Shown: piece by piece, positions 9,664-19,263 of the stretch
How positions within the stretch are numbered: position 1 is the first letter of the stretch
Layout of the letters: each line of letters starts with the position of its first letter
Assembly: GCF_000390185.1 (NCBI RefSeq)
Contig: NZ_AQHR01000044.1
Span: 62,001 to 126,000 of the forward strand
DNA from: Lunatimonas lonarensis
GTDB taxonomy: Bacteria > Bacteroidota > Bacteroidia > Cytophagales > Cyclobacteriaceae
Length of the DNA: 64,000 bases
Direction: 5' to 3'
Made by a program: the position numbers and the translations under genes
Notes under the pieces: generated by a model
Told to the model about the DNA's origin: nothing
Seen by the model: the letters and a program-made list of their open reading frames with translations, nothing else
Database searches by the model: none

Positions 9664-11262
9664 ATGAAAATCACTACAGAAACCCAATTCAAGACCGCAG
9701 CCATCGCCCTCCTGATAGCATGTACCTTTACTCTGTCTGCCCCGTCAATCGGACAACAAGTTGTGGTGCAACCTTACCTGCAAAACGCGGGGCCAAATTC
9801 CATCCATGTGTTTTGGGAGACCGATTCCGAAAACGAGAGCCTCGTGGAATATGGAACAAGTGATAAGCTGGGCATGCGATCGGTAGGCCATACTACCCAA
9901 GTCGCTTATGAAAACTCAAAATTGCATCAGGTTTCACTGGGAGGGCTACGCAGCAACACCCGGTACTTTTACCGTGTAAAAACAGGAGGGTTTACATCTC
10001 CCATATACCAGTTTACAACTCCCCCAGACCCCAAAACAGATCCGCTCGTACCTTTTCGGCTAGTGGTGTTCAGCGACTCACAGATAGATGCCGGCTTACC
10101 TGACAAACTCGAAGAAACCGTAAACAATGGAATCCTGAATTATTTCAATACCGGCCCCGATACGCCGTTGAATAACGAGGTTGCCATGATTTTGGTAACC
10201 GGTGACTTGGTAGCCAGGGGAAAAATCTACGAACAATGGCCTCAGCATTTCTTCCGGCCAACGGCTCCTCTTTTCAACCATGTACCCGTTTACCCGGTTA
10301 CAGGCAACCACGAAGACAATTCTGACTACTTTTTCAACTACTTTCGCCTGCCCCAAAATGGAAATGCCGCCTACGATGGCCATTGGTGGTATACGGACTA
10401 TGCAAACGTCCGGGTTATTGGATTGGATTCGAACACACCCTATCGCATCAAAGACCAAATCGACTGGCTAACGGAGGTATTGGAAAAAACCTCCTCCGAT
10501 CCACACATAGATTTTGTGTTTTTGCAGATCCATCACCCCTTCAAGACAGAGTTCTGGCTGGTGGGCGAATTGGAATATACCAAGCAGGTCATCGAGCTAT
10601 TGGAGAAATTTACCGAAGTGTCGGGAAAACCCTCCGCCCATTTGTTCGGACACACCCATGCCTATTCCCGTGGGCAGTCCCGGGACTACCGGCATCTTTG
10701 GGTCAATGTGGCATCGGCCAGCGGGCGAATTGACTACTGGGGCGAATACGCACAGCGCAACTACGCGGAATTCAGCGTGTCACAGCCCGAGTATGGGTTT
10801 GTGGTCATCGAAGTAGATCCAAACAGGAACAACCCTTCCTTCACCCTCAAGCGCATCAGCCGGGGAAATGAATACACCCCAAAAGACAACGAATTGAGCG
10901 ACCAGGTAACGGTCTGGAGATACGGGATCAGACCCGACCAGCCAAGTACCAAAGGCGTACTTGGAAATGGGGTGGACGGGCAGCTCATTTTAAAGGCCTC
11001 TGGCTTTGCCAGCAAGCGCTCCGGGGCCGTTCACTACGCTTCCCATTGGCAGATTGCCGCAACACCGGATTTCCACGAGATCCTTCACGAAAGTTGGAAA
11101 CAAGCCGAAGACTACTTCTACAATGTAAACCAACAGGCCTGTGACAATCTCACGGATGAGCTGATCCTGCGGGTGCCTCCTGTTTCGGAACGCTACTTCC
11201 GGGTAAGGTACCGCGACCAACACCTAGAATGGAGCGACTGGTCCGAACCAGAAAAGTTTTAG
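9664..11262 (+). CDS. Secreted purple acid phosphatase-like metallophosphoesterase
   Basis: This 532-residue protein begins with a signal peptide of about 30 residues. A fibronectin-III-like domain follows (about 35-125), as in purple acid phosphatases, and then a calcineurin-like phosphoesterase domain. The dinuclear-metal motifs are in order: D138 in FSDSQ, D181 in TGDL, N215-H216 in GNHE, H290-H291, and H330/H332 in GHTH. A C-terminal domain of about 130 residues, rich in Trp and aromatic residues, may bind a ligand or wall component. It probably hydrolyses phosphomonoesters outside the cytoplasm. It is a single gene closed by a hairpin terminator at 11292. Confidence 0.88.
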   Translation: MKITTETQFKTAAIALLIACTFTLSAPSIGQQVVVQPYLQNAGPNSIHVFWETDSENESLVEYGTSDKLGMRSVGHTTQVAYENSKLHQVSLGGLRSNTRYFYRVKTGGFTSPIYQFTTPPDPKTDPLVPFRLVVFSDSQIDAGLPDKLEETVNNGILNYFNTGPDTPLNNEVAMILVTGDLVARGKIYEQWPQHFFRPTAPLFNHVPVYPVTGNHEDNSDYFFNYFRLPQNGNAAYDGHWWYTDYANVRVIGLDSNTPYRIKDQIDWLTEVLEKTSSDPHIDFVFLQIHHPFKTEFWLVGELEYTKQVIELLEKFTEVSGKPSAHLFGHTHAYSRGQSRDYRHLWVNVASASGRIDYWGEYAQRNYAEFSVSQPEYGFVVIEVDPNRNNPSFTLKRISRGNEYTPKDNELSDQVTVWRYGIRPDQPSTKGVLGNGVDGQLILKASGFASKRSGAVHYASHWQIAATPDFHEILHESWKQAEDYFYNVNQQACDNLTDELILRVPPVSERYFRVRYRDQHLEWSDWSEPEKF

Positions 11263-11291
11263 CATAGACCAATGTCATTTCGTTCGCAGCG

Positions 11292-11332
11292 TCCAGAAAG
11301 ACTTCTTCGTCGTCTTTTTGGATGCTTTTTTT
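11292..11332 (+). terminator. Rho-independent terminator after the phosphatase gene
   Basis: An eleven-pair stem (TCCAGAAAGAC with GTCTTTTTGGA, one G-T wobble) encloses a nine-base loop and is followed by TGCTTTTTTT. It lies 30 bases after the stop codon of the phosphatase gene. Confidence 0.75.
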
Positions 11333-11545
11333 ACAGCTATTCCAAAAACGGATTGGATAAGGTGCCTTAGACTTACCTCTGTGGTCGACGACCTATTAGC
11401 ATATATTAACACCGATATTTTTCACAAATGAATGGCAGGCTGTACCTTGGTCAGTCAAAGCCTTGTGGTGTAGAAAATGGGTCGTTGCATGTTTCATTTG
11501 ACCTCAGAAGGAAGTTGCTTCCCACAGTAAACCCGTTGTTTGTCT

Positions 11546-12277
11546 ATGAAATCCATTCTACTTTTTTCCTTACTATCCATCACTGCCTTTTCTGTTCAGG
11601 GCCAAGTGTTGACAGGGAATATCATAGATGTATTCGATCATTCCTACCTACAGGGATTAAAGGTGGAGAATATGCGGACCGCCGCAACTTTCACCAGTGG
11701 TCACTTAGGCTATTTCCGCTTAAAAGTGGAACCTGGGGATTCGGTGGTTTTTAGCAAAGAGGGCTATGTCACCCATGTTTTGATGGTTAAGGATACATCT
11801 CACCAATTGGTTTCCATGATCTTTGATGCCGTAGGACTGCCTGCTGTCAGTGTTTACGGCGAACGACCATCTATCTATATCCCGGGTGTCTCCCTTGACA
11901 AGGATCCGAACAGAAAACCAATGGGTCCGGGAACGATCCTGCCAGGCCACAGTGGGTCACTTACAGAGATGACGCCGGGCTTCACCATAGACGGCCCTAT
12001 CTCTTATTTTTCCAAAAGAGAAAAAAACAAAAGACAGTACAAGCGGGCCTTGGAAAAAGCCGCTAGGCAAGCTCCCTATTTGGAGATCATTCGGTCAGAT
12101 TCCATAAAGCGGGTTCTAATGGTCCGTTTCGAACTTAGCGAACCTGAACTGGACGAGTGGATCATCGGTTTCAATACATATCACCGTGAACACGAATTTT
12201 TGGATATGGACCACGAGACGGTTCTCGGACTGCTGTATGAATACCTAAACCAACATGCCATAAGGGGCTGGCAATAA
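11546..12277 (+). CDS. Secreted protein with carboxypeptidase-regulatory-like domain
   Basis: The frame opens at a TTG two codons earlier, but ATG 11546 begins a clean signal peptide (MKSILLFSLLSITAFSVQG), giving 243 residues. After the signal, about residues 22-90 have the beta-sandwich pattern of CarboxypepD_reg-like domains found at the N-terminus of TonB-dependent receptors and in stand-alone Bacteroidota surface proteins. The rest is hydrophilic with a basic stretch (KREKNKRQYKRAL) and an acidic C-terminus. No enzyme signature is seen. It is probably periplasmic or surface-exposed, with unknown function. Confidence 0.75.
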   Translation: MKSILLFSLLSITAFSVQGQVLTGNIIDVFDHSYLQGLKVENMRTAATFTSGHLGYFRLKVEPGDSVVFSKEGYVTHVLMVKDTSHQLVSMIFDAVGLPAVSVYGERPSIYIPGVSLDKDPNRKPMGPGTILPGHSGSLTEMTPGFTIDGPISYFSKREKNKRQYKRALEKAARQAPYLEIIRSDSIKRVLMVRFELSEPELDEWIIGFNTYHREHEFLDMDHETVLGLLYEYLNQHAIRGWQ

Positions 12278-12873
12278 AAAGCTGCTCGACAACGAAAGTC
12301 TTTTAGGTCATTCAAATAATACGCCCACAATTTGAGGATTGCCCGGGAGGCTTTGTTCATCTATTTCCCTGCCTGTACTGAGCAATGCTATGGGTAGTAC
12401 CTTGAAAAATTGGGAGTGAAACTCCCTTCGCGGTATTGCCTCCTACAGGTGATGGTTATCGTCTACGGAGGCACCTTCCTTCTTCGGCTGACCAAACCTG
12501 AACAGTGCGAACAACTTTAGTACAATCGATAGACTGAAGAAAATAATCCATACGGCAACGCTAAGCTTCCCGTAGATCATCCCATGAAGCATGTATAACC
12601 ATCCTAGAATGTAAGATCAACACCAATACCAGAAATTGAATTTTGTTCCGAAATCGAAAAATCAACCTAAGAAAACGTTTTATTCCCATAACTCAAAGAA
12701 GGCCCAACTCACTGAAAAAAAATTTCAGTGATAAAAAAAATATCCTTGTTACGAGATTTTATTAGGAGCGAATGGATTAATCCAGCATCAAAACGCAGCT
12801 CGGGTATGCCAGAACAAATTAAATCTGATAGTATCAGGTTTGTTACCCAACATATTGCAATCCCGTTCCCGTG
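12278..12873. other. Intergenic region between convergent genes
   Basis: About 600 bases lie between the convergent secreted-protein and sulfatase genes. The only coding-like signal is the broken minus-strand frame at 12443-12689. No tRNA or strong terminator was recognised. Confidence 0.5.
12443..12689 (-). pseudogene. Probable frameshifted small membrane-protein gene
   Basis: On the minus strand an ATG at 12689 opens a frame starting MGIKRFLRLIFRFRNKIQF, then a hydrophobic stretch, and goes out of frame near 12600. The adjacent frame continues at once with a second hydrophobic helix (WLYMLHGMIYGK, then VWIIFFSLSIVLKLFALF) and a charged tail, to a TAG at 12443. Joined, the two parts would make a protein of about 82 residues with two membrane helices. 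The total length is not a multiple of three, so one indel separates them. It may be a decayed gene or a sequencing error; the family is unknown. Confidence 0.35.
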
Positions 12874-14289
12874 TCAAGGGGTATCGAGACGTGATTCAAG
12901 ATTTGTGGGTGCGGGCACTAGGTTACTACGGTGTATTTCGACCATCTCGGCTATCTCATCCAATATCTCCGGGTGCTTAGCGGCAAGGTCATATTGCTCT
13001 CCGGGGTCATGCTGTACCTGGTACAACTTAGGCTGATCCAAAACCTCCATTCGCTCGGGATAACCACGGGGATTGTTTTGGTAATAATGGGCCTTGTAAG
13101 CACCCTTTCTGGCACCAAAGAGCCGAGTTCCATGGTAAAAATACATTTCCTCGCGCGGGGATGGCAATCCTTCAATCAATGATCCACTCAAATCGTATCC
13201 ATCGTAAACCCGGTCATCCGGCAAGACAATATCGGCAAGCGAGGCAACCGTAGGCAACAGATCCAAGGTACTGCCCATGCCCGTCACCATTCGTGGCTGT
13301 ATCGTTCCCGGCCACCAGAAAATAGCCGGTCCCCGCACACCTCCCTCGTAACTGGTTCCTTTGGCTCCATAAAACAACCCTGCACTTCCGCCATGATCAT
13401 CGTAAACTACCCAGGGGCCATTGTCTGAGGTAAATACCACCAGGGTATTTTCTGCCAGTCCGCTGGATCGCAGGTAATCTAATATCTGCCCCACGCCCCA
13501 ATCAATTTCCTCCACCACATCCCCGTACAACCCGCGGTCACTGACTCCAACAAAATCCTCGGATACAAACAGGGGCACATGGGGCAGATTGTGCGCCAAA
13601 TAGACAAAAAACGGCTGTTCCTTGTGCGAATCCATAAATGCAATGGCCTCTTCCGTATACCGCTTGGTGATGGTAGTCTGATCTGCCGGCCTTTCGATGA
13701 TTTCTGTGTTGCGCATAAGGGGAACATTGAAGTAATCTATCTTGGCGTTCCAAAATCTTTCCTGCCTGTCAAGGTCATTGACCGCATCCATATCGTTGCT
13801 GTAGGGAATCCCAAAGTAGTAATCAAACCCATGACTGGTGGGAAGGAAAGACTCCAAATGGCCTAGATGCCATTTTCCTATTGCCGCCGTTGCGTATCCG
13901 GCTGGCTTTAGAATTCTGGCAATGGTGTTTTCGGTTTGGGGCAGACCTCCGGCGGAATTCGGGAACAGTACCCGGCGAACATCACTGCACATGCCGTTTC
14001 TTATGGGATATCTCCCGGTCAAAAGCGCCGCCCGGGAAGGCGTACATACGTTGGCAGCGGAATAAAAGTTGGTCCACTTTTGACCTTCAGCCACCATTTG
14101 GTCCAAATGCTTTGTTTTAATACTGGGATGGCCGTAGCTGGACAGGTCTCCATAGCCTAAATCATCTGCAAAAATAATTACCACGTTAGGTGGCCCCTTT
14201 TTGGATTGCTTCGATTGGGAGGTTGGATTCGAGCAAGAGGCAAAAAGCGCTAGAGCCAATAGGAAGGACAACCAACAATTAGTATACAT
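12874..14289 (-). CDS. Lipoprotein sulfatase (S1 family)
   Basis: This 471-residue sulfatase has a lipoprotein signal ending in FASC (Cys19), so it should be anchored in the periplasm or at the surface. The first metal-binding pair is D42-D43 in FADDLGYGD. The formylglycine signature CTPSR begins at Cys82, which must be oxidised by an anaerobic-type or FGE-type maturase not seen here. D289-N290 in TSDNG supplies further ligands. S1 sulfatases remove sulfate esters from polysaccharides or small molecules. The gene lies directly downstream of susCD on the same strand, beyond a terminator hairpin, so sulfated glycan is the likely substrate. The exact linkage cannot be predicted. Confidence 0.92.
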   Translation of the reverse strand: MYTNCWLSFLLALALFASCSNPTSQSKQSKKGPPNVVIIFADDLGYGDLSSYGHPSIKTKHLDQMVAEGQKWTNFYSAANVCTPSRAALLTGRYPIRNGMCSDVRRVLFPNSAGGLPQTENTIARILKPAGYATAAIGKWHLGHLESFLPTSHGFDYYFGIPYSNDMDAVNDLDRQERFWNAKIDYFNVPLMRNTEIIERPADQTTITKRYTEEAIAFMDSHKEQPFFVYLAHNLPHVPLFVSEDFVGVSDRGLYGDVVEEIDWGVGQILDYLRSSGLAENTLVVFTSDNGPWVVYDDHGGSAGLFYGAKGTSYEGGVRGPAIFWWPGTIQPRMVTGMGSTLDLLPTVASLADIVLPDDRVYDGYDLSGSLIEGLPSPREEMYFYHGTRLFGARKGAYKAHYYQNNPRGYPERMEVLDQPKLYQVQHDPGEQYDLAAKHPEILDEIAEMVEIHRSNLVPAPTNLESRLDTP

Positions 14290-14400
14290 ATTACCAATGG
14301 TTTTTGAGTTTTTAACCTGAGTACTTTTAAAGGTACAAAAATCGCCCAGTAAAAAAACACATTGTAGGCTTGAATTGCTAGATTTGGCCAGCTATAATCG

Positions 14401-14435
14401 AAAAACCCCCGGGCCAAAGACCTGGGGGTTTTAAA
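14401..14435 (-). terminator. Rho-independent terminator after susD
   Basis: An eight-pair GC-rich stem (CCCCCGGG with CCTGGGGG, one wobble) has a seven-base loop and flanking A and T runs. It can work in either direction. It sits 17 bases after the susD stop and may limit readthrough into the sulfatase gene. Confidence 0.75.
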
Positions 14436-14451
14436 ATGCCTACGAATCAGC

Positions 14452-16155
14452 TTAACAATTTGCGCCGGGGTAACCACAGTTTTGGGGGTAACCACCGTCG
14501 GTACGGTCAATCTGCTCAAGTGGGATTGGCCGAAGAATATGAAACTCTTGGATATTCGGTCCTGCCTCCACATTATGAAGACGAACCCTCTCCACTAGCT
14601 TTTTGGTTCTAACTAGATCAAACCATCGATGGCCTTCTCCATCCAGTTCCCGTCCTCGCTCATCCAAAAGAAAGTCCAAGGTAGCCTGTGCAGGCGTGAT
14701 TTCCATTTGGGATTCCATTCCCGGCCAAGCTGCCCTTCTACGGATTACATTAATATCCTCTGCGGCACCGGTAGTATTGCCCAGCATAATTCGAGCTTCG
14801 GCGCGAATGAGGTAGGCGTCTGCCAATCGCATCAGCGGATGATCGCGTTGACCCATTTCATGTTGCCTGTTGGGGCGGGTAGGATCGATCCATTTGTTAA
14901 GGGTGGGATACCAACGCTCATCGTACACATCGTCGGTGATGACCAAATACCGTGTTCTTGCTTTTCGCTCTGCCGTCCACTCGGCGTCCTTGCCCGGGCC
15001 TGGGATAAACACAGCCGTATCGCCCACTACAAACTTCCGTTCGCCGACAAGGTTGGAAGGAATATGGCCTGCTGCGGCATCCTGAGCTGTCCAACGCGGG
15101 ATGTTTCCTGCATTATTCGAAATCCAAGCATGCTTATAGGTCTTATCATAGCGGGAATCGATGGCCCGGTTCCACAACCCTAGGTGGAAAGGGGTGGGCC
15201 GGAATCGCTTCCAAGGTCTACCATTCTCCGTATCCCTCGCCATGCCAGGCAACACATCGTATTCCATCAGAAAGTACAGGTGTCCCCGATGACCTTGTCC
15301 ATCTATACGCTCATCGACTTGTGCCTTATTATTCTGGATACTCCAGATAATCTCGGCATTCCGCTGATTATTGATGTCCCAAAGAGCAGTGATATCTGCC
15401 AGTAGGCTAAAATTATAGTTGTTTATGACACTGCTCATCAATCTGTCCGCCTCCTGCGCATCTGCATTTCCCTGTCCATAGCTTTGGTAGGCTCGGGTCA
15501 TGTACACCTTCGCCAACAAGAATTCTGCTGCCGGCTTGGTCGCCCTTCCGTAGTCAGATTGGGAGTTTGGTAGGTTGGCAATGGCAAACTGCAAATCGGG
15601 TATTATAGCTTCCGAATAAACCTGGGCAGCAGGAGTTCGGTTTGCGGTGATTTCAACCCCTTGGGTTTCCTCTAAGGTAAGGTGGATATCGCCATAAAAT
15701 CTCACCAAGTTGAAATAATATAATGCCCTCAAAAACCGAACCTCCGCAAGACGCAGATTTTTATGCTGTTCGGATAGGCCCGGAATATTCTGCGATCGAT
15801 TGATCGTCGCGTTGGCCTGATTGATACCTCGGTAAAAATCCCGCCAAGTATCTCGAACAAATGACTGCGCCGGATTCAATCCTCCATCGTACAAATTGAG
15901 CATTTTGTGACTTCCGTCCGCCCCATTGGTATGCACGTCTGTACCAAACACCGTCATGGAAAACCCACGCTCCGGCCCATAGAAAAACTTAGTCTCGGAA
16001 TAGGTGGCATTCACGGCTGACTCAAACCCGGCAGCCGTGGTATAGAAGGAACCGGCAGAAACCCCGGTAATCATCTGTTCACTCAAGTAATCCTCGCAAG
16101 ACGTATTCATCCAGGCAACTGCGGCCAATGCGAGGGTGCTTATGTATTTTTTCAT
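14452..16155 (-). CDS. SusD/RagB-family glycan-binding outer-membrane lipoprotein
   Basis: ATG 16155 gives 567 residues; the frame runs three codons further to a TTG. The lipoprotein signal ends in NTSC (Cys20). The body has the SusD pattern of TPR-like helices, for example YYFNLVRFYGDI and RLADAYLIRAEA. The C-terminus is of the RagB type (RRRAAWPG, LDERGRELDGEGHRWFDLVR). SusD proteins cap the SusC barrel and bind oligosaccharide at the cell surface. It lies 12 bases after the susC homologue, the usual arrangement. The ligand is not predictable from sequence. Confidence 0.94.
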   Translation of the reverse strand: MKKYISTLALAAVAWMNTSCEDYLSEQMITGVSAGSFYTTAAGFESAVNATYSETKFFYGPERGFSMTVFGTDVHTNGADGSHKMLNLYDGGLNPAQSFVRDTWRDFYRGINQANATINRSQNIPGLSEQHKNLRLAEVRFLRALYYFNLVRFYGDIHLTLEETQGVEITANRTPAAQVYSEAIIPDLQFAIANLPNSQSDYGRATKPAAEFLLAKVYMTRAYQSYGQGNADAQEADRLMSSVINNYNFSLLADITALWDINNQRNAEIIWSIQNNKAQVDERIDGQGHRGHLYFLMEYDVLPGMARDTENGRPWKRFRPTPFHLGLWNRAIDSRYDKTYKHAWISNNAGNIPRWTAQDAAAGHIPSNLVGERKFVVGDTAVFIPGPGKDAEWTAERKARTRYLVITDDVYDERWYPTLNKWIDPTRPNRQHEMGQRDHPLMRLADAYLIRAEARIMLGNTTGAAEDINVIRRRAAWPGMESQMEITPAQATLDFLLDERGRELDGEGHRWFDLVRTKKLVERVRLHNVEAGPNIQEFHILRPIPLEQIDRTDGGYPQNCGYPGANC

Positions 16156-16167
16156 GGTTGTCAAATG

Positions 16168-19100
16168 TTAGAATGAAACGTTGATACCCAATAAGAACTG
16201 TCTCGCCGAAGGCACTACGCCCGCGTTAAGTTCACCTGCAATTTCAGGATCCCAGGTATCAAAATTTGCCCAGAAGAGCGGATTTTGCGCCGTCGCATAG
16301 ATACGTGCTCTGCTCATGAACATTTTGTTTGCAATAGGTGCGGGCAGATTGTAACCGAGGGTCACATTTCGAAGCTTCACAAAGCTGCCGTCAAAATAGG
16401 ATCGGGTGGATCCATCCCGTGGAAACTCCTGATTCACATTCGGACGAGGGTTATCGTTGGTTGGGTTATCGATGGTCCAATAATCCACCAACAGGTTATT
16501 GTATCGCCCAAACAGCCCGCTGTTGCTGTCGTGGAAGCGGCTTCGAACCATATGCCCAACGCGATAGAAAAAGAACACGCTCAAATCAAAATTGCCTACC
16601 TGGAACCGATTGGTGATACCACCTACGAAATCTGGAACATCGGTACCCAATACGATACGGTCGGCGGGTGTGATTCTTCCGTCTCCGTCCTGATCCTTCA
16701 GCTTGATTTCGCCGGGCACTTTCTGATCCATCTGGCGCGCCAAATCCACCTCATCGGCCTGCCAAATTCCGATTTTCTCGTAATCGAAGAACACACGGAT
16801 GGGCTGTCCAATAAACCATTGATTACCCACATCGGAGATGGAATTGCCGTTTTCGTCCTTGAAAACAAGATCCACGATTTCCTCTCTCCATCGGGAAATA
16901 TTGAACTGAATATCCCAACGGAACTTAGGTGTATCGGTAGGTGTAGCATTGATGCTCAACTCCACGCCCCTAGATCGGGTTGCACCCACATTCTGAAGAA
17001 TATTGTTGTAACCGGAAGTGAAAGGAAGATTTCTTGCCAGAAGAATATCGGTGGTATTGGTCACAAAATACTCGAATGAACCGGAAAGTTGGTTGTTAAA
17101 CAAACCGAAATCCACCCCACCATTTACCGTGGAAGATATCTCCCATCCCAAGTCAGGGTTCGGAATCTGATTCAGGCCAAAACCCAAGGCTTGGGTTTCT
17201 CCAAATGCGTAGACTGTTCTGCGAAGTCTGCCCAATGTTTGATAAGGGTCTACGGAAGTATTACCCACGCGTCCGTACGATGCACGTAATTTTAGTTCCG
17301 TGATCGCATTCTGACCTTTCATAAAGTCCTCATCAATCACCCTCCATCCCATTGATGCCCCTGGAAAATAGGCCCACTGCCTTCCGGGAGCCAATCGGGA
17401 AGAGCCATCTGCTCTCAATGTCGCTTGGAAAAGGTATTTTCCCGCCAATTCGTAATTGACCCTACCCATGTAGGAGGCCAACGTCCATTCTTCAAGTCTA
17501 CTGGCGACATTGTTCCTCACTTCCGCAGAGCCCAAATCGTAAAACATCTGGGTTTCGTACGGAAGGTTGGATACCTCGGTCAAATGCCTTTCAGACCTCA
17601 ACCCCTGAATACTCTGAAGGGCCGTTGCCTGAAAACTGTGCAGGGTTCCGAACGTCTTGCTATAATTTAAGATGTTCTCAACGGTATATCCCATGTCAAT
17701 TTCGTTTTCCAACGAAGCACTGGCCGGCCCCCCTCTGTTGGCGTTGGTTTGACTGGCCCGGAAATTACCAACCCTTCTAAACCGAATATCTGGACCGGCG
17801 TTGGTTGTAAACTTCAAACCATCCGTAATCGTTGCTTCCATATAAAAAGGAGCGAAAATTCGGGTAAATCGTCTCTCATCCATAAAGGCCCCTGGCACTA
17901 ACTCAGACAAGGGATTGGTACGGATACCATCGTTTGTGGGAAGAAAACGGATGCTTCCGTCATCGTTAAATGGTACACCGAGGGGGTTGTTGGCGACGGC
18001 CTCTCCAAGGGCGGAGCCCGAACCCCAGTTCTGGATCACCGACGAGGCTGTAAAGGAAGTGCCCACTTTGAATACTTTGCTGATCTTATGATCCAGGTTT
18101 ACCCTGGCAGTAACGCGCTGGTAATCCATGTTGTCCACGATTCCCTCCTCGTCAAAGTATCCCAGTGAGATATTGAACTGGGTGTTTTGGTTGCCGCCGT
18201 TTACACTGAATTGATGGTTGGTCTGGTAACCGGTTTTTAGGATAAGGTCCAACCAGTCGGTAGAACGTCCCATAGCCAAGGATTCCAGCTCGATAGGATC
18301 CAAAAACACAAACTCGTCATCGGGAATCACCCCATTCCATGCAGCTGCCCGGGTATTGGGATCCCATCTTCTAGATTCACGCTTCATCGCGGCGAACTCC
18401 TCTCCGTTCATCATACGTACTCGGGAAGTCGTGTTGGAAATCCCATAATAACCATCGTAGGAAACAGTTGTCTTATCTGTGCTGCCCCGCTTGGTGGTGA
18501 TGATAACCACGCCGTTTGCACCCCTGGAACCATAAATTGCAGTGGCTGCGGCGTCTTTAAGCACCTCCATAGAGGTGATATCCTGCGGGTTGATGTCAAA
18601 GATCGCCGACCCTGCACTGGTCTGCGGGATTCCATCGATTACATACAGCGGCTCATTTGAGGCGGAAATGGATCTACGACCCCTGATTAAGATTTGGGGT
18701 GCCTGGCCGGGGCGTCCGCCCCCTGATACCACGTCTACACCTGCCACTTGGCCCTGAATAGCCTCTACAGCGGAGGCAACGGGGATTTCGCGAATGGAGC
18801 GTTCATCCAATGAAGCGATGGCTCCGGTGATGTTTCTCTTCTCCTGCGTACCATATCCTACCACAATTACCTCCTGTAGCGAAGACATGTCTTCTTCCAA
18901 CACAATGTTAAGGGTTGTTTGGTTTCCAACCGAAACCCGGGTAGGCTTGTAGCCGATAAACGACACCACGAGGACGCCTCCATCCGGCACATCCAGCGAA
19001 AACTTGCCGTCGATATCAGTAGCTGTACCTGACCCGGTACCTTCTACTACCACAGTAGCACCTGGAATCGGCTCTCCATTTGAATCTTTTACCGTTCCGG

Positions 19101-19263
19101 TGACCCGTGCAAAGTCTGCCTTGTTCTCAAGGATAATAGGTGCGTCTGCGGCAGAAAAACCAGCAAACGCTGGTACATAGGACAACCCGGAGCAAATCAG
19201 CACTGAAAGTGCAAACTTGCTGTATTTGGGAATATCCGAAATTAAACGTAATGATTTTTTCAT
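16168..19263 (-). CDS. SusC/RagA-family TonB-dependent outer-membrane receptor
   Basis: This 1031-residue protein imports oligosaccharides or peptides through the outer membrane with its SusD partner. It has a signal region of about 35 residues, a carboxypeptidase-regulatory-like domain at about 53-135, the typical TonB-box/plug start EVIVVGYGTQ, a plug domain with RGRRS and YVIDG segments, and a long beta-barrel. The barrel ends in a terminal aromatic strand (FLLGINVSF). Translation is followed 12 bases later by susD. A 750-base upstream region contains a large palindrome at 19411-19444 that is a good candidate operator. No anti-sigma/sigma pair or hybrid two-component regulator is adjacent. 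Confidence 0.95.
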   Translation of the reverse strand: MKKSLRLISDIPKYSKFALSVLICSGLSYVPAFAGFSAADAPIILENKADFARVTGTVKDSNGEPIPGATVVVEGTGSGTATDIDGKFSLDVPDGGVLVVSFIGYKPTRVSVGNQTTLNIVLEEDMSSLQEVIVVGYGTQEKRNITGAIASLDERSIREIPVASAVEAIQGQVAGVDVVSGGGRPGQAPQILIRGRRSISASNEPLYVIDGIPQTSAGSAIFDINPQDITSMEVLKDAAATAIYGSRGANGVVIITTKRGSTDKTTVSYDGYYGISNTTSRVRMMNGEEFAAMKRESRRWDPNTRAAAWNGVIPDDEFVFLDPIELESLAMGRSTDWLDLILKTGYQTNHQFSVNGGNQNTQFNISLGYFDEEGIVDNMDYQRVTARVNLDHKISKVFKVGTSFTASSVIQNWGSGSALGEAVANNPLGVPFNDDGSIRFLPTNDGIRTNPLSELVPGAFMDERRFTRIFAPFYMEATITDGLKFTTNAGPDIRFRRVGNFRASQTNANRGGPASASLENEIDMGYTVENILNYSKTFGTLHSFQATALQSIQGLRSERHLTEVSNLPYETQMFYDLGSAEVRNNVASRLEEWTLASYMGRVNYELAGKYLFQATLRADGSSRLAPGRQWAYFPGASMGWRVIDEDFMKGQNAITELKLRASYGRVGNTSVDPYQTLGRLRRTVYAFGETQALGFGLNQIPNPDLGWEISSTVNGGVDFGLFNNQLSGSFEYFVTNTTDILLARNLPFTSGYNNILQNVGATRSRGVELSINATPTDTPKFRWDIQFNISRWREEIVDLVFKDENGNSISDVGNQWFIGQPIRVFFDYEKIGIWQADEVDLARQMDQKVPGEIKLKDQDGDGRITPADRIVLGTDVPDFVGGITNRFQVGNFDLSVFFFYRVGHMVRSRFHDSNSGLFGRYNNLLVDYWTIDNPTNDNPRPNVNQEFPRDGSTRSYFDGSFVKLRNVTLGYNLPAPIANKMFMSRARIYATAQNPLFWANFDTWDPEIAGELNAGVVPSARQFLLGINVSF

